NCBI GenBank assembly: GCA_022606135.1
Contig: JABYQN010000003.1
Span: 496,001 to 560,000, forward strand
Source: Fomes fomentarius
Lineage: Eukaryota; Basidiomycota; Agaricomycetes; Polyporales; Polyporaceae
Length of the DNA stretch: 64,000 nt
Reading direction: 5' to 3'
Below the pieces are notes generated by a model. It had not been told where the DNA came from. It saw nothing but the letters and a program-made list of their open reading frames with translations, and did no database searches. Both the position numbers and the translations under genes were made by a program. Positions 22,936 to 34,553 of the stretch are shown here, one piece after another (position 1 is the first letter of the stretch; each line of letters starts with the position of its first letter).

Positions 22936-25900
22936 GCAAAGATGAACCTACACTTAAAGCTTTGCTAGCCCTGCTGCACAGCAGAGTTCTCATGGAGCCC
23001 TACTTGGATACTCAGGGTTCGATACAGACAAATTCGTTCTCATAGGTCGAAGACCGCATGTTGTGATGTAGACTAAACGTGATCTCGTATCCTGGGAGAA
23101 TGGTACGTGCAGTGCACTGCAAATAACCTGCGGAAACTCGCGGGAGCTTGTGCGCTGAGCGGATTAAGCTCCAGATCTTCAAGTTCCATGATAGAATGTC
23201 CAAAAACACCTTGGCACAGCGGGAGAAGATCAGCGAGCGACGGCGACGGATTCTTCTGTGACCCGCTACTATGCTCCAATGTTATGAAGAAAGACTTATA
23301 CCTAGAGTGTTACACAAATGCATTGTGTAGGTTCATTGTCCTAAGGACACAGGTGCACAGCTCTCCTGTCGTGAGTTGCGCGATGCTGTACGATATAGCC
23401 TTGCCGCCATATGTCCTAGGCCATGCGATCGCAGCTCGACCATGAGCAGAACGAGTGATCGAGATTGTACAGAATTCTGTTCACGATTACCCGCAGATGA
23501 TATATGACTGGCGGCGAACCGCGAGTGTCTGCTGAGCAGTGCTTCCTGTCCCCAGCTCCGATGGAAACGGGGTACGATAGGGTACGAGGCCAGTCTGCGA
23601 CCCCAATTGGCAGCCGCCTTCGGACACGATATTCATTGATAGAAACCTGGCTCCTTCCAAGTCACCGGGCCGGAGATCTGATACGTCAGAGACCTGCAAG
23701 ACAGAGCTGACTCCTCTCTCTGTGCGTCTATTCCACGGTCTCATGCGGCGACAGGTGGCCAGTGGGCTTCTGGCCTTCCGGTCTGCAGGCTGCAGGCTAC
23801 CATCCGCTCGGGAATTGAACCGTCAGTGATTGCAAGTCATAAGCGCAAGAACCAAGAAGTCCATTGCATCGATTGCAACGTACAGAGCGAGACCTTGTGG
23901 TGCCACCGCCTTCCCAGCGCTATACTCCTATGGTTCATTTCGGTACGCATCTGAGGAGCTTCGTCGGCGATATGGTCAGCAGCGGCAGTATCGGAGTAGA
24001 AGAGGCCACCAGGTGGTTTCCCGGGCCTCTTTTCTCCCGTATGACGTTATAGCCAAACACATAGGCCTGATCGCAACAGTCAGTTTCCAGGTGTGATAAC
24101 AACATAGTCTTAGAAGGACGTCCATATTGGCCGAAGCTATGCATTCGCTGCCCAATCGCAAAGTATCATATTCCTCGGGTTCCCATAGGTATGGACTTAC
24201 CGGACTTATTCTGGCCCGCAGACGCGATATTTCAAACTTTTCCGGGGCTACAACTTTCGAGAACCTTTATTCCGGAGATGACTATATCCGCAAGCTGTGC
24301 TTGTAACACATATGACCGGTTGGCAATTTGACGACAATCGCCTCAGGCTGATCTTCTTCGAAGAGGGGGCTCGAGAGTGAGGCCTATAGTGAGGTCGGAA
24401 GGGTGATTCGGCTGTGTGATATCTGTCGTCGACCTGCAGCCTGAGCCTCGAGGCATCCTCCGATTCCCACGTTCTAGCGCTCGCAACAGCAGAGTGGCAG
24501 TGGCGGCCGCCGCTCTCTTCTGACTCTGAGTCTGAGATGTCGAACTCTGCTGTTGCGGTCTCGCTATCCGCGATGAAGGACTCGTCCTAGTTCTGAGGCT
24601 CAGACATCTTGATATTGACCTTCGTACTCGTTACCCCTCGCACTCATCACAAAATAAAATGAGCTTATACGGCGAACAGCCTTTCGTTCATATGGTGAAA
24701 GATGCGGCATCATCGACCTCGGCCGCAGCCCTTCATCTGTCTTGGAACATGCCATGATGTATATCTGCTGTGTTGGACCAGAAATACTAGTGAGTATTGT
24801 CTTCACTGAGCTGTTCCCAAGTCGTCCTGCGCAGTGGGCATCCCCGTCTTACACAGTGCATGCGCATGTTAGTAATAGGCCTCTTGACATCCACTCACGT
24901 CCGCTTCTGGATGGATAGATAAATGAAACAGTCATCTGTGGATCAGCAAATGAGGATGTGCGTTGCCACCTGTGCCTGGACACTCCAAAACTCTCGTGTT
25001 ACTCCAACCTCCGAGTTCCATGGTTCCCTAGGTACACTGTTGCGTAAGGACTGGATAATTTTGTGGTTCCAAATAGGCAGTGGCAACAGGAAAGGTGCCA
25101 CATTCCGCCAACAAGAACCATGTCATGACCATGCACCAGCTATGTAGATAGCATGACGTCCGGAACTCAGTGAGTCGCTCCCGCTTACTATCGCAGAGAT
25201 GGCAATGTGTTATTGACTCATTGTCAACCTGACCCGGAGCGACAAATGGCCCGGTTTCAGCACTGGTATTACACCTCCCTTGCTGAACCTCGAGCCCATC
25301 GTGTAGTCGAGACGTAAACAGGAAGTCCACATTCACGAGGCAGACCTCCCTCGACTTCGTAGACATCGACTGCATACCTAAGCATACCGGGTACCCCTTG
25401 CATCGCTCAAGCGCACACGACGACCGTACTATGTATCACCTGGTTTACTGAAAATATAGGCACACCCAGGGCGAGCGACATGAACTTCCGGACCCGAGCC
25501 AACCCTATGCCCCGCGGTGTGTTTTGTCCAGGCCTGTTCGAGTCAACTCTCCGCTACAACGCCGGACCACACAACTTCCCTTCCAGTCATTCCGATGCGT
25601 GGCACGCAGTCTCCACCGGGCGAATTTCTCGAACATCGCTTGTCAAGACCGCCAGTTTTCCGACCCGATCAATGAGCTCGAAGGTGCGTACACGCGCCGC
25701 TTGACCCTTATCTGGATTCTGCGGCGCCCATGTCTATCGTTCTCGTGATCTGTACAGGCCATCATCCACGCCTATCGCATCGCTATGTCAAAAATCGGCG
25801 GCGTTGGCTGGGGCTGGGGTGCGATGGAACTCCCCCTGAGCATCTCGTGTGCACGAGGTACAAGTCCCCGGACTCGGAGGCACATCATGAACGTTGCGCG

Positions 25901-28900
25901 GCCACGGCCACCGTTTAGCCGGCGGAGACCCCAATGAGCGAGTGGTGGTGTGGATGAGCTTTTCGTCAGTTGACAACGCCGGTGAGCATGAGTTTGATTA
26001 CACCCTCAATACATGTTGGGGAGCCAACACGCCGCGCGCACGTTTTACTAGTACTGCGGATGCAGCTCAGGATGGGCGCATACTTTAGACTTTGCGTGCG
26101 CGTCCTCCGACACTTGGTGGGGTGTGGATCGTGGCGTCCTCCAATGCTTCTGGCCTACTGGTTACCAGGCCCCACTAACGTCTCGTAATCACCGATTCCC
26201 ATTGTATAGTTCAATTAACTTCCACAATCTCGACATCGGCATCGACGCATGATCATAGAGAAGCAAGGTCCGATCCCGGTACGACAAGTGGCGTGTGGTT
26301 GTAGGATGACGTATCGGCTACGGAACTCAACGGCGTCCGGTATAAGCTTGCCATGGATACCTGTGGTTCGATAGTGGGAGAATGATTCTATATCATTGGC
26401 TAAAGAAGCATAGTTGTTTCTGGTATCCGCATAGGAAGCAGACTGTGCCCTTGATTGCTGCGTATACAGGACAAACTACTACCTTCCTTGCTGCGCCGAG
26501 AATCTAGTAGTAGCAACCCCATCGACACCTCGAAGTGGTCAACTTAATACAGACCGCACTGCGATCATACTACTGACACCTTCCGCCCAAAGCAAGTACC
26601 GGATGGTCGCCATTACCAATACGTCTCACGCACGCCGGATTCTACCCGTTGATGGACTTATACCAAAGGTTTCACTTCGTTGACGTGCTTCGAAGTTCGC
26701 AATCTGCAGCACTTAGTTCAGGGGCACCACGGCACTTCTTTGGTTCATACTCAGCGCCATGATTCAACTCAATATTAATCCGAATGCGCTCCGATGTATG
26801 TCACAAAATACACGACTGTGAAATATGAGTCAGACTCAGAGGCTGTTTGCAAGTGTTGTAAACTCAATGCTGTACTCAGTATCCGAGGCCTCTTTCTGCT
26901 CTTGTTCCTAAGCGCAGTCACGGTGGATCATCATGATCTTGTTACTACCTGTGCATGCTTTGAGACGCACTGTGCTAAACCCGACTTCAAGGTAATAGTC
27001 ATGGACACTGACCACATATAAGGTACAGGTTCGATTGGAGTCTAAGCCGTGCGCCGCCTTACGCTTACGACGATCATCTAGAACAGTGCACGTCATTGCC
27101 CGTGGGATGTATGGATTACCTTCCACTCATGACTTTCCATTTGCGTCCCTTCCGCACTCCCCGAGCACAGCAGTTTCAGACGTAACTGGCATCTCCTTCA
27201 ATCTCATCACTTCTTTGATGGAAGCAGACCACTGTGCCTTGCTGTGTGTACGTACAGCAGCCAGCGGATTCCGTAATTCTTGGATAGGAACGCATTTGCT
27301 ATGCAGACATGCGTTTGTCGATATTCATGGCTTGTCTTGAAGTTCTCCCATGGCCGGCTCCGGAGTCCATGAACGTTCATTGATCACGGTCTCTGCTGTT
27401 CCCCCGTGCGGGGCAACTCGCAGGTTCTGGAAAGTTTGAACTGAGACCGAGTACTCCATGGATTTCGGGGCCCGCATCTCACATTCACACTGCCGTACCT
27501 GTGGTAGGTACTGGTGATTTTAGCACCTTTAGCCAATCCCAATGCCTGGACTCTAATTAATCCCCAGGGTCAAGTGGAAGTCTTCGAAGTCTTGTATCAG
27601 CCTCTATCCACCATGACTCCGAGATTCGGAGTTTTGCACCCCCTGTCTCGCCCTTCCTCGAAACGTCCTTCAGGCCCGCCTTGGTCCCCCCCGGTTCCCC
27701 CAGCACACCTTTCCCTCAGAGTCTTCACGGCCTCCCCATCTGTCGTTCCTTCTCGCACGAACTTCTCTTTCTCTCGACTATCATCGTTATAACGTCTCAT
27801 ATAGAGAGCCAACAGCAACAAGCGTATTGCGGTCATGACGTTCTCCGCAAATGCTTGTTCTGCCTTCCTGCCTGAGAAGAGGGATGCAGAAAGGTGACGG
27901 GCGGCGCCAATACGAGACGCCCGTCACGTCTTCCCATAAATGGCCTCCCCGACACCCACAACACAGCCACAGGTGACTAGAAACCGACTGAGTTCATATA
28001 TGATACTAGATCTCCCCTTGTGGATGCAGCAGTTGAAGCAAGGAGAGGAGCGTGCCAAGCTGACACCAAGATATGATTTACCGGTGCGTGGGAAGCCGTC
28101 CAGGCGGCGATGATGGGTGTGCTGTGAGCGCCACTGGCATTCACCTCCCATCTACGCAGAAGTGTCACGACAGGCCGTGGTTTGTGGTATGATATGAAGA
28201 GGACGGGAATAGCCATTACTGTCGCGGCTCAATAGGATTGGACACGGCAGACGCCAAATCGTGTCTGGAGGAGCCGCTGGATGACGTCAAGGTGCGAGGA
28301 GCCGCCAGCGGTCAGCCAGAGCCAGTCCGCGCAATACAGGACTTGCACGATCACCTGGCTCTCCAGATTTTGGGTGCTCTATGATTAGACGACTCAAGTC
28401 TCACGGGAGGCTGATGTTGGGAGTTAGTCCACCGCACAGCTGGAGCCGGGTGTCAGTAAGGATGATAAACTATGTACTTACCATGATTACCAATAAGTTT
28501 CAAACCGAACACCGCTCGACTGCGGATTTCCAATCCGCTGCCTGTAGCGGTCCCAGACGCCACCTCGCCAGAGGCGGTCAGCCACTTAATGCGTGCATGG
28601 TCCAACGAGACGAACAGGAAAATTGTCGATCCCAGCTGCTGCCCATCGGCCGTTGAAGGTGAGGCGTCCTCCTGCTACCTTCGGACGAGCCGACGGTCGG
28701 CATCGCAATCGAGCTTGTGACAAATATACACCGACTTCCCCAGGTCGTGCGTGCTGCGGATCATGGACGACGTCGCCTTCAGGCTTCTGTGGCACAGGAA
28801 TCCGTAATAATAATGTGTCGTGTACCCGTGCGCAGCTTACTTGGACAACCTACTAACTGTGCAGCAGTGAGCGGTCAATTCCGGGAGGTAAGCATGGACA

Positions 28901-29711
28901 CGAATGTCAAACTGCGGGGGTAAGAGATTTCCTGTTTGGTGTTCGGATATGCGGATAACAAGAAGCATGTGCCTCGGGAACAAATCAGAATCCAGAGCAG
29001 GGGGTTGTCGCGACAGCCCAAGATACTGAAGAAACTTGGCAAATACGAGGAGGTTGGCTTGTACAAGTGATCATGGCATGCTTGGGTAGGACAAGGATCG
29101 ATATCCAGATATTAATCCTGCAAGAGCGACCAAGCACGCCAAGATAAATATAGCTATGTTCCGGCGCTGAGGCTGTTGGCATTGTGCGGCGCTTGAGCTC
29201 TATGTTTTGACGGTTTCGAGTTGAGCAGAGGGAAGAGAGCGAAGTGAGGAGCTAGAGGCTGCTGCTAGACAACGGTGTTTTCGAGAACGAGGTGGCTGTC
29301 GCTGGCGGCGGGGAGCTCGGTCGAGGAGAGACTGCCGGCGGCGACGACAGGGCAATTACAAAGGCCGCCGCAAAGCAGCTTGGCATGGGCGCCTGACCGC
29401 CTGCGGATCGCCACCAGGCGCCTGGCAGCCTCATCCACTTCTAATTCTCCTCCCTGCTCCCCGTCCTGGTCCTCGTGCTGGACACTGCCCTTTCCCTCTT
29501 CATTGCTTTCGCTCTCCTCGCTAGCTGCTCGCGCGCCATCGTACACCACAATCAGGGTTTCCGGATATCCAGCAGACATTTGCGCCCGGCATTACTCATC
29601 CGAGCATCATATACTTGGCTACCGCGCTGTGCGCAGCTCCTCTCCCTCCTTTTAACTTCCGCCGCTCTCTCTCAAGTCAGGACCCACTCTTCTCCGTCAC
29701 GCCTCTAAACC
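22936..29711. other. Gene-poor region, 6.8 kb
   Basis: No identifiable gene. Several short frames have protein-like composition but no family signature: minus 23279-23073 (SLADLLPLCQGVFGHSIMEL and onwards), plus 23864-24052, plus 25480-26088 (with IIHAYRIAMSKIGGVGWGWG in one frame) and minus 28660-28500 (STIFLFVSLDHARIKWL). They are separated by stops and could be exons of unrecognised or decayed genes. No terminal repeats or long tandem arrays were seen by eye. Confidence 0.4.
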
Positions 29712-31705
29712 ATGCATATTCTCCCGCACTCGCTCGCCGTCTCATGTCTGCTCTCCATCGCATCCCAGCAAGTCCTCGCTGCTCCAAGTCCTGCTCCACC
29801 ATCTCTACCACGCACGATACCTCTTACTCGCCGCTCGCGTCCCGCATCAAACGGCACTGAGTGGCTCCAGAACCAGAAGGCCAAGCTCAAGGGCAAGTAC
29901 GGTGCGAGGTCTACCCAGCAGAAGCGTGCCAATGGCTTCAACCTGTACGTCCGTCTTCGTTTCATTGTTCTCTCTCTGCATTCTTACCACCTCGAGTTAG
30001 CCTCACGAACCAGAACGCGGACTCGAGTTTCTACGGCTCAATAGCTGTTGGCACCCCCGCGATTTCGTACAATGTCATTTTGGACACCGGCTCATCGTGC
30101 GTAGTGATCTGATTGACCCTATACCAGTGCTCATCCCGATCCATGTGCACGCAGAGACCTGTGGTTAGCCGCTTCCGATGGTTTGACAACCACCACAGAC
30201 AGCATCCCTACTTTCAATCCCAATGGTTAGTCCGTCTCATCCCTCCTCCGGGACAATACGACGTCGTCGATACTCCAACTCTCTACGCGGCAATGTGCCA
30301 ACACGTGCATTGGATTTCGGCGTGGATGATAACTGGTGCACATCCGCGATCCTGACGTCATGCGAAGCGTGTACACTTGCGTCGCTTCATTGAACAGTCA
30401 TGATGCGCAATTCCTCACGCGCCCTGTTCTATCTTCTCTGCTCCCTCCTGTGTATCCAGCGGGATGAATGCTAACGACCTACATAGCGTCGTCGACGTTC
30501 GAAGACCTTAGTCAGACCTTCTCCATCAGTTATGGGTCTGGTGCTGCTCGGGGTACATTGGGTCAAGACATCGTTCAAATGGCTGGCTTCCAGGTCAGCT
30601 CACAGACATTCGGTATGGATCTTCTTTTCTGTCAGTCAAGCAAATGTCATTGACATTTCCGTAGGCGTCGTTACGCAAGTTTCCAAGAATCTGTTGATAT
30701 CACCAGTCTCGGGCCTTTTGGGTCTTGCTTTCGAATCCATCGCTTCATCTGGTGCTACGCCCTTCTGGCAGGCACTTGCGAATCAAGCTGGGACTCTCGA
30801 TGAGCCGCTTATGGCCTTCCAGTTGACTCGTTTCGTCGACGTTGCAAATGCTCAGACTACTGAGCCGGGTGGAACATTCTCTCTTGGTGCCGTTAACACG
30901 TCGTTGTTCACTGGTGACATCGACTACCAAGATATCCCCGGGGGGAGGGGTACTTATTGGATACAGGAGCTGACTGGTACGCCTCGTGGCATATACCAAC
31001 TGTGACGGGCGTTGACCGTTGTTACACAGGTCTGACGGTGAATGGTAATTCCGTCTCGCTGCCTTCAGGGTCGGACTCGTATGCCGCCATCGATACGGGT
31101 ACCACGCTCGTTGGTGGCCCCCCGGATGTTATTGCCTCCGTCTATGCACAGATTCCTGGAAGCCAAGCCCTCAGCGGTGACAACGATGGTTACTACACGT
31201 ACCGTGAGACGGTTTACACGTTGTCGACATCATCGCATACTGAAACTCCTCGATAGCCTGCTCAACAGACGTCAATGTCACCATGCGTTACGGCTCCAGC
31301 ACCATCTCGTGGCCCATTTCGAAGGACGACTTCTTGCTCATGCAGGTGGATAGCAATACCTGCGTCGGCGGCTTCTTCGCCCTCGACACCTCGGGGACAA
31401 GCGCGCCGGCATGGATCGTCGGCGACACCTTCCTTAAGAATGTGTACTCTGTCTACCGCGCTACCCCGCCGTCCGTCGGTTTCGCCCAGCTCTCACAGAC
31501 CGCACTCGCGATGAACGGTCAGCTTGGGCCAGCACCGAGTCCCACAATCGGTGAAGTGTCTGCGACCGTCACAGGAACAACGGCGGGCACAGGGAGCGAC
31601 CGTAACTCGGGTGTCAACGCTGCAAACCGTATGAGCAGCGCTGCTAATAGCGTGTTGCTCGCTTTGGGCCTGGCCGCGGTCCTTGGCGGAAACCTTTTGC
31701 TGTGA
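29712..31705 (+). CDS. Secreted aspartic protease, family A1, probably GPI-anchored
   Basis: This is a pepsin-type endopeptidase acting outside the cell or at the cell surface. Seven exons (29712-29944, 30001-30096, 30155-30225, 30487-30612, 30665-30976, 31030-31203, 31257-31705) give 486 residues in phase. A signal peptide (SLAVSCLLSIASQQVLA) and a basic propeptide of about 60 residues precede the mature domain. The first catalytic motif VILDTGSSDLWLAA is assembled across intron 2 (Asp near residue 106). The flap region has SISYGSGAARGTLG, and GLLGLAFESIA follows. The second catalytic motif is AAIDTGTTLVGGPP (Asp near residue 301). WIVGDTFLKNVYSVYR closes the fold. A Ser/Thr/Gly-rich stalk and a hydrophobic C-terminus (NSVLLALGLAAVLGG) suggest a GPI signal. 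Intron 3 (30226-30486, 261 bp) is far longer than the others. Confidence 0.93.
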
Positions 31706-31926
31706 TGCATAGTTGCATGATCAAGAGCGTAGAGCCTTCTGGGGTTGTCGGTGGCCGGTGACCAGGATCCGGTCGGTGGTGGCTGGTGGCGACGACGCAT
31801 ACGACATACACATACATATCGCAATGCTGTGGGCCTCCGGGCACGATCGGCATGCGTGGCGACACACGGACGCTAGTACAATATATCAGTAGTAGCTAGC
31901 TAGTGCTTCCTCTTTCCATCTTTGCA

Positions 31927-31956
31927 GTACACACGACACACAACACACAACACAGG
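31927..31956. repeat. CA-rich simple repeat
   Basis: An irregular (ACAC/ACAACAC) tract of about 30 bp lies roughly 225 bp downstream of the aspartic protease stop codon. It is probably a microsatellite. Confidence 0.6.
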
Positions 31957-33098
31957 ACGATAATGATGCTCTGTAGCTTCGAACTTGGTTTCCATGATGC
32001 GTACTTTGCCTGCCCTTATATCAGATTGAAATGATTAATGCATACCCCTTTACGCACCGCAAGGCTGTACCGTGTGCAGTGGCGTTTTGGGACTGAGTCA
32101 GGGTTTGTTGTGTTGTGCGATGCCAGGACATCGTCAGTACCATTATCGGAGCCGGTGAGTTGATCTGAACATGATTGTGTTCGGTGTTGCGTTCCGAATC
32201 TGAAACTCACTTCATTGGTGTACATCTCCAGGCTCTCGATGCTCAAATGGTAACACGCGCACGGCGTGTCTGCTAGCATTCTAGCTTGGTCTGGCTGCTA
32301 CGGGCGACTTCATACTGTTACCTGTACCACCACCACACGACCGCACAGGTCCAGACGTTCACATCCTGGGGAAGACCGTTAACGTTCCTCCTCAGGCTTC
32401 CGTATTAGAACAGATCCGAGCCCGACACAGCCCGCGCACATTGAAGCCGAGAGAGCGGGTGACAGTATCCCGTCCATTCACACTGCGTCTTTGTCTGGAG
32501 ACGTACTTGTACCTGCGACAGATCTAGAACGAACAAAATAACAATCCCAAGACCGTGGACCGTGGACCTCGAATCATCCGACGACGAAGAGAACCAAGAG
32601 ACTCGGATCCCGGTCACTTCCAACAGCTTGGGTGGTGTCTGCAGCTGGTGGGTGAAGAGCACGATGTCATGTTCTGCTCAGTTGCTGACGCACTGTCGAA
32701 TCCGTGCGACCTCCCTCACTACTGCAGCTAGCCTACCTAGGTTCTGAAGGACGACCGCAGCCTGAGATATCAACCTCCTTCATCCACGCCTTCTTCGCAC
32801 AGTCCATAGTAGGATACAGTTCGACAGTGCCCATGAATCGACGCATTCCCTGGCAAGTTCAAGGCAACAACCCCTAGCCTCCTACGATCACACCCGACCT
32901 ATGGCACAACCGCGCTATAACTTCCGTCGTGTTCGACGACGACCGTTGCGGTGCACTCAATTTCGATAGTAAGCTCTTTCCTCGCTTGGGAGCCTGAGGG
33001 AGCGTGCTTCCAATAGTGCACTCACCCTCGGAGACCCCGCTGAAAGGGAGATTCCTAGGCCGCCTGGCAGGAGGCATCGCGACTGACGTGACGGAGGC

Positions 33099-33353
33099 CT
33101 ACTGAGGTCCAATATGGCCACCCTGACGAACGAACGAACGAACGGAGCGGCGGCACACTGCCAGGATGGCACAAGTAGTGCGTTGATCATCATCGACTTC
33201 GGTGAGTTGGCAAGTTACAGACTCCATCGGCTTGATTCTCACCTTGGTCGGGCCAGGGGGCTTCTGATTCGTTGGGGAAAGAGAAAGATATACAACGACT
33301 CCCACCAGAAGGACAACAAAAGCGGCCCTTGTTCTAACATGGAGCGTCGGCAT
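33099..33353 (-). CDS. Possible first exon of an unidentified type II membrane protein
   Basis: The frame opens with MPTLHVRTRAAFVVLLVGVV, a basic start followed by about 17 hydrophobic residues, like a signal-anchor. A Pro/Lys-rich stem (SPTNQKPPGPTKVRIKP) follows. A GTAACT donor could close this exon, but no downstream exon with a known domain was found, and the later codons overlap a (CGAA)n microsatellite. It may be the 5' end of a decayed or unrecognised gene, or chance. Confidence 0.25.
   Translation of the reverse strand: MPTLHVRTRAAFVVLLVGVVVYLSLSPTNQKPPGPTKVRIKPMESVTCQLTEVDDDQRTTCAILAVCRRSVRSFVRQGGHIGPQ
33125..33144. repeat. (CGAA)n microsatellite
   Basis: Four tandem CGAA tetranucleotides plus partial units are directly visible. 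Confidence 0.8.
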
Positions 33354-33668
33354 CTCGCGGTCTGAGTTGTCGCATCCCGCAGTATGACTAGGAGTATAGT
33401 CTAATTCAATGTTGTAGTGACATGATCATCATACAATTGCAAGCTCCATAGAGTACGTGCAATGGACCTTACCGGTAAGTATTCCGAGTCTTTGCGCCAT
33501 GTATGTATTACGGGGATTACACCAACATGCACGGTGGTTCTCGAGGAGGATAATCGCGAGAATCTCTTTGAGTCATTGAATTCACTACCATCAAGGCGAG
33601 TCCGTCTTCTCCCCTGTTTTCTTTTGAATGAATAAGGACCTCTGTCCTTCTCGCGGACACAAGTCGAC

Positions 33669-33673
33669 AAAAA
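33669..33673 (-). terminator. RNA polymerase III terminator of tRNA-Pro
   Basis: Five consecutive T on the tRNA strand lie 18 nt downstream of the discriminator base. Four or more T is the usual Pol III stop. Confidence 0.65.
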
Positions 33674-33691
33674 GGTTCCATGAAACAGCAT

Positions 33692-33775
33692 GGGCCTGGC
33701 CGGGAATTGAACCCGGGACCTCCTCCAAACGGATGAATACCCTAAGAAGGAATCATACTACTAGACCACCAGGCC
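33692..33775 (-). tRNA. tRNA-Pro(AGG) with a 12-nt intron
   Basis: The minus strand folds as a full tRNA. The acceptor stem GGCCTGG pairs perfectly with CCAGGCC, with discriminator C. The D arm carries the A-box GGTCTAGTAGTATGA. The anticodon stem CCTTC pairs with GGAGG, with one U-G pair. The anticodon loop is TTAGGG..T with anticodon AGG. The T stem CCGGG pairs with CCCGG around TTCAATT, which gives the B-box GGTTCAATTCC. The anticodon stem closes only if about 12 nt (33728-33739) are removed after the base following the anticodon. This is the canonical position for nuclear tRNA introns. A run of five T lies 18 nt after the 3' end (33669-33673 on this strand) and fits a Pol III terminator. 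Confidence 0.93.
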
Positions 33776-33938
33776 ACAGAAAGTTGTGTGTTTTGAGTAT
33801 ATATATAGAAAAATATCCCTAAAAGCATCTTACGAAAGGCGTGAGCTATGTGCTTTGGAACACACATTTCTTTCAATCTCGTTCTTGACAGTATAGCTTG
33901 ATCTCTATTTTCCAATTGCTTCTCTGCGGCTTGCAAAG

Positions 33939-34135
33939 ATGTATAGCGGGTTGAATCCTTCCGTCATGCACACGTTCCAGGTCGTCAACACCGGCCCGGG
34001 CGCGATCAATGTTACGTTGACGCACATGTCGAAACCACACTTGAATGAATTCTTGCGGCGTCCGGCGTGCAGTTGCTTGCTCAGGCTACCACTACGGAAC
34101 TTCTTCTTCCCGGATCATTGAGCACAACAATCCAG
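33939..34135 (+). pseudogene. Possible remnant of a subtilase Fn3-like domain
   Basis: The frame gives SVMHTFQVVNTGPGAINVTL, then THM. This resembles the start of the Fn3-like domain behind fungal subtilisin-like proteases, whose consensus is roughly FTxxNTGxxxVTYxLSH. The frame then ends, while a second frame from about 34045 continues with VQLLAQATTTELLLPGSLST, as if after a shift. No catalytic domain was found upstream. Resemblance only; chance is possible. Confidence 0.2.
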
Positions 34136-34531
34136 TGAATCCGGTGGCATGCGTGAGTCCTGTCCAAGTTCAGTTCAATTCAAGTGTCAACATGTCACGA
34201 AGAGAACACTCGTGCCAATCGTACGTGTAGGCCAGTGTAGTGTCGCCAGGTACTCGGGGGCACGCTGAGGCCTCTGCATTCCGTGAAACACCAGGCATCC
34301 AATGCGCGATTTGAACATAGTATCCGCACAACGGGCCTTAGCTCCTCGCCGCTGTCAACAATATCAGCGAAGAGCCCGTCATTTGGACCAGTGCACGGCT
34401 CCGACGCTCAGCCGCACGGATGTCCTCAAGTTGGCCATGCAACACGCACACTACCTCCGCGCCGCATCCGGCTTCCGACAGAGCCGCCTGTCCTGTTCTT
34501 CTCGTTTCAATGATTTACGACAACGCAGCGC

Positions 34532-34553
34532 TCCGTGTCCGTGTCCGTGTCCT
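34532..34553. repeat. (TCCGTG)n short tandem repeat
   Basis: Three and a half direct copies of a six-base unit are visible. Confidence 0.7.

Larger units (their letters stand above)
31706..33691. other. Intergenic region between aspartic protease and tRNA-Pro
   Basis: Two kilobases with no identified gene. A CA-rich microsatellite-like tract lies at about 31927-31956. A minus-strand frame at 33353-33099 that begins with a signal-anchor-like segment is listed separately. Confidence 0.4.
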
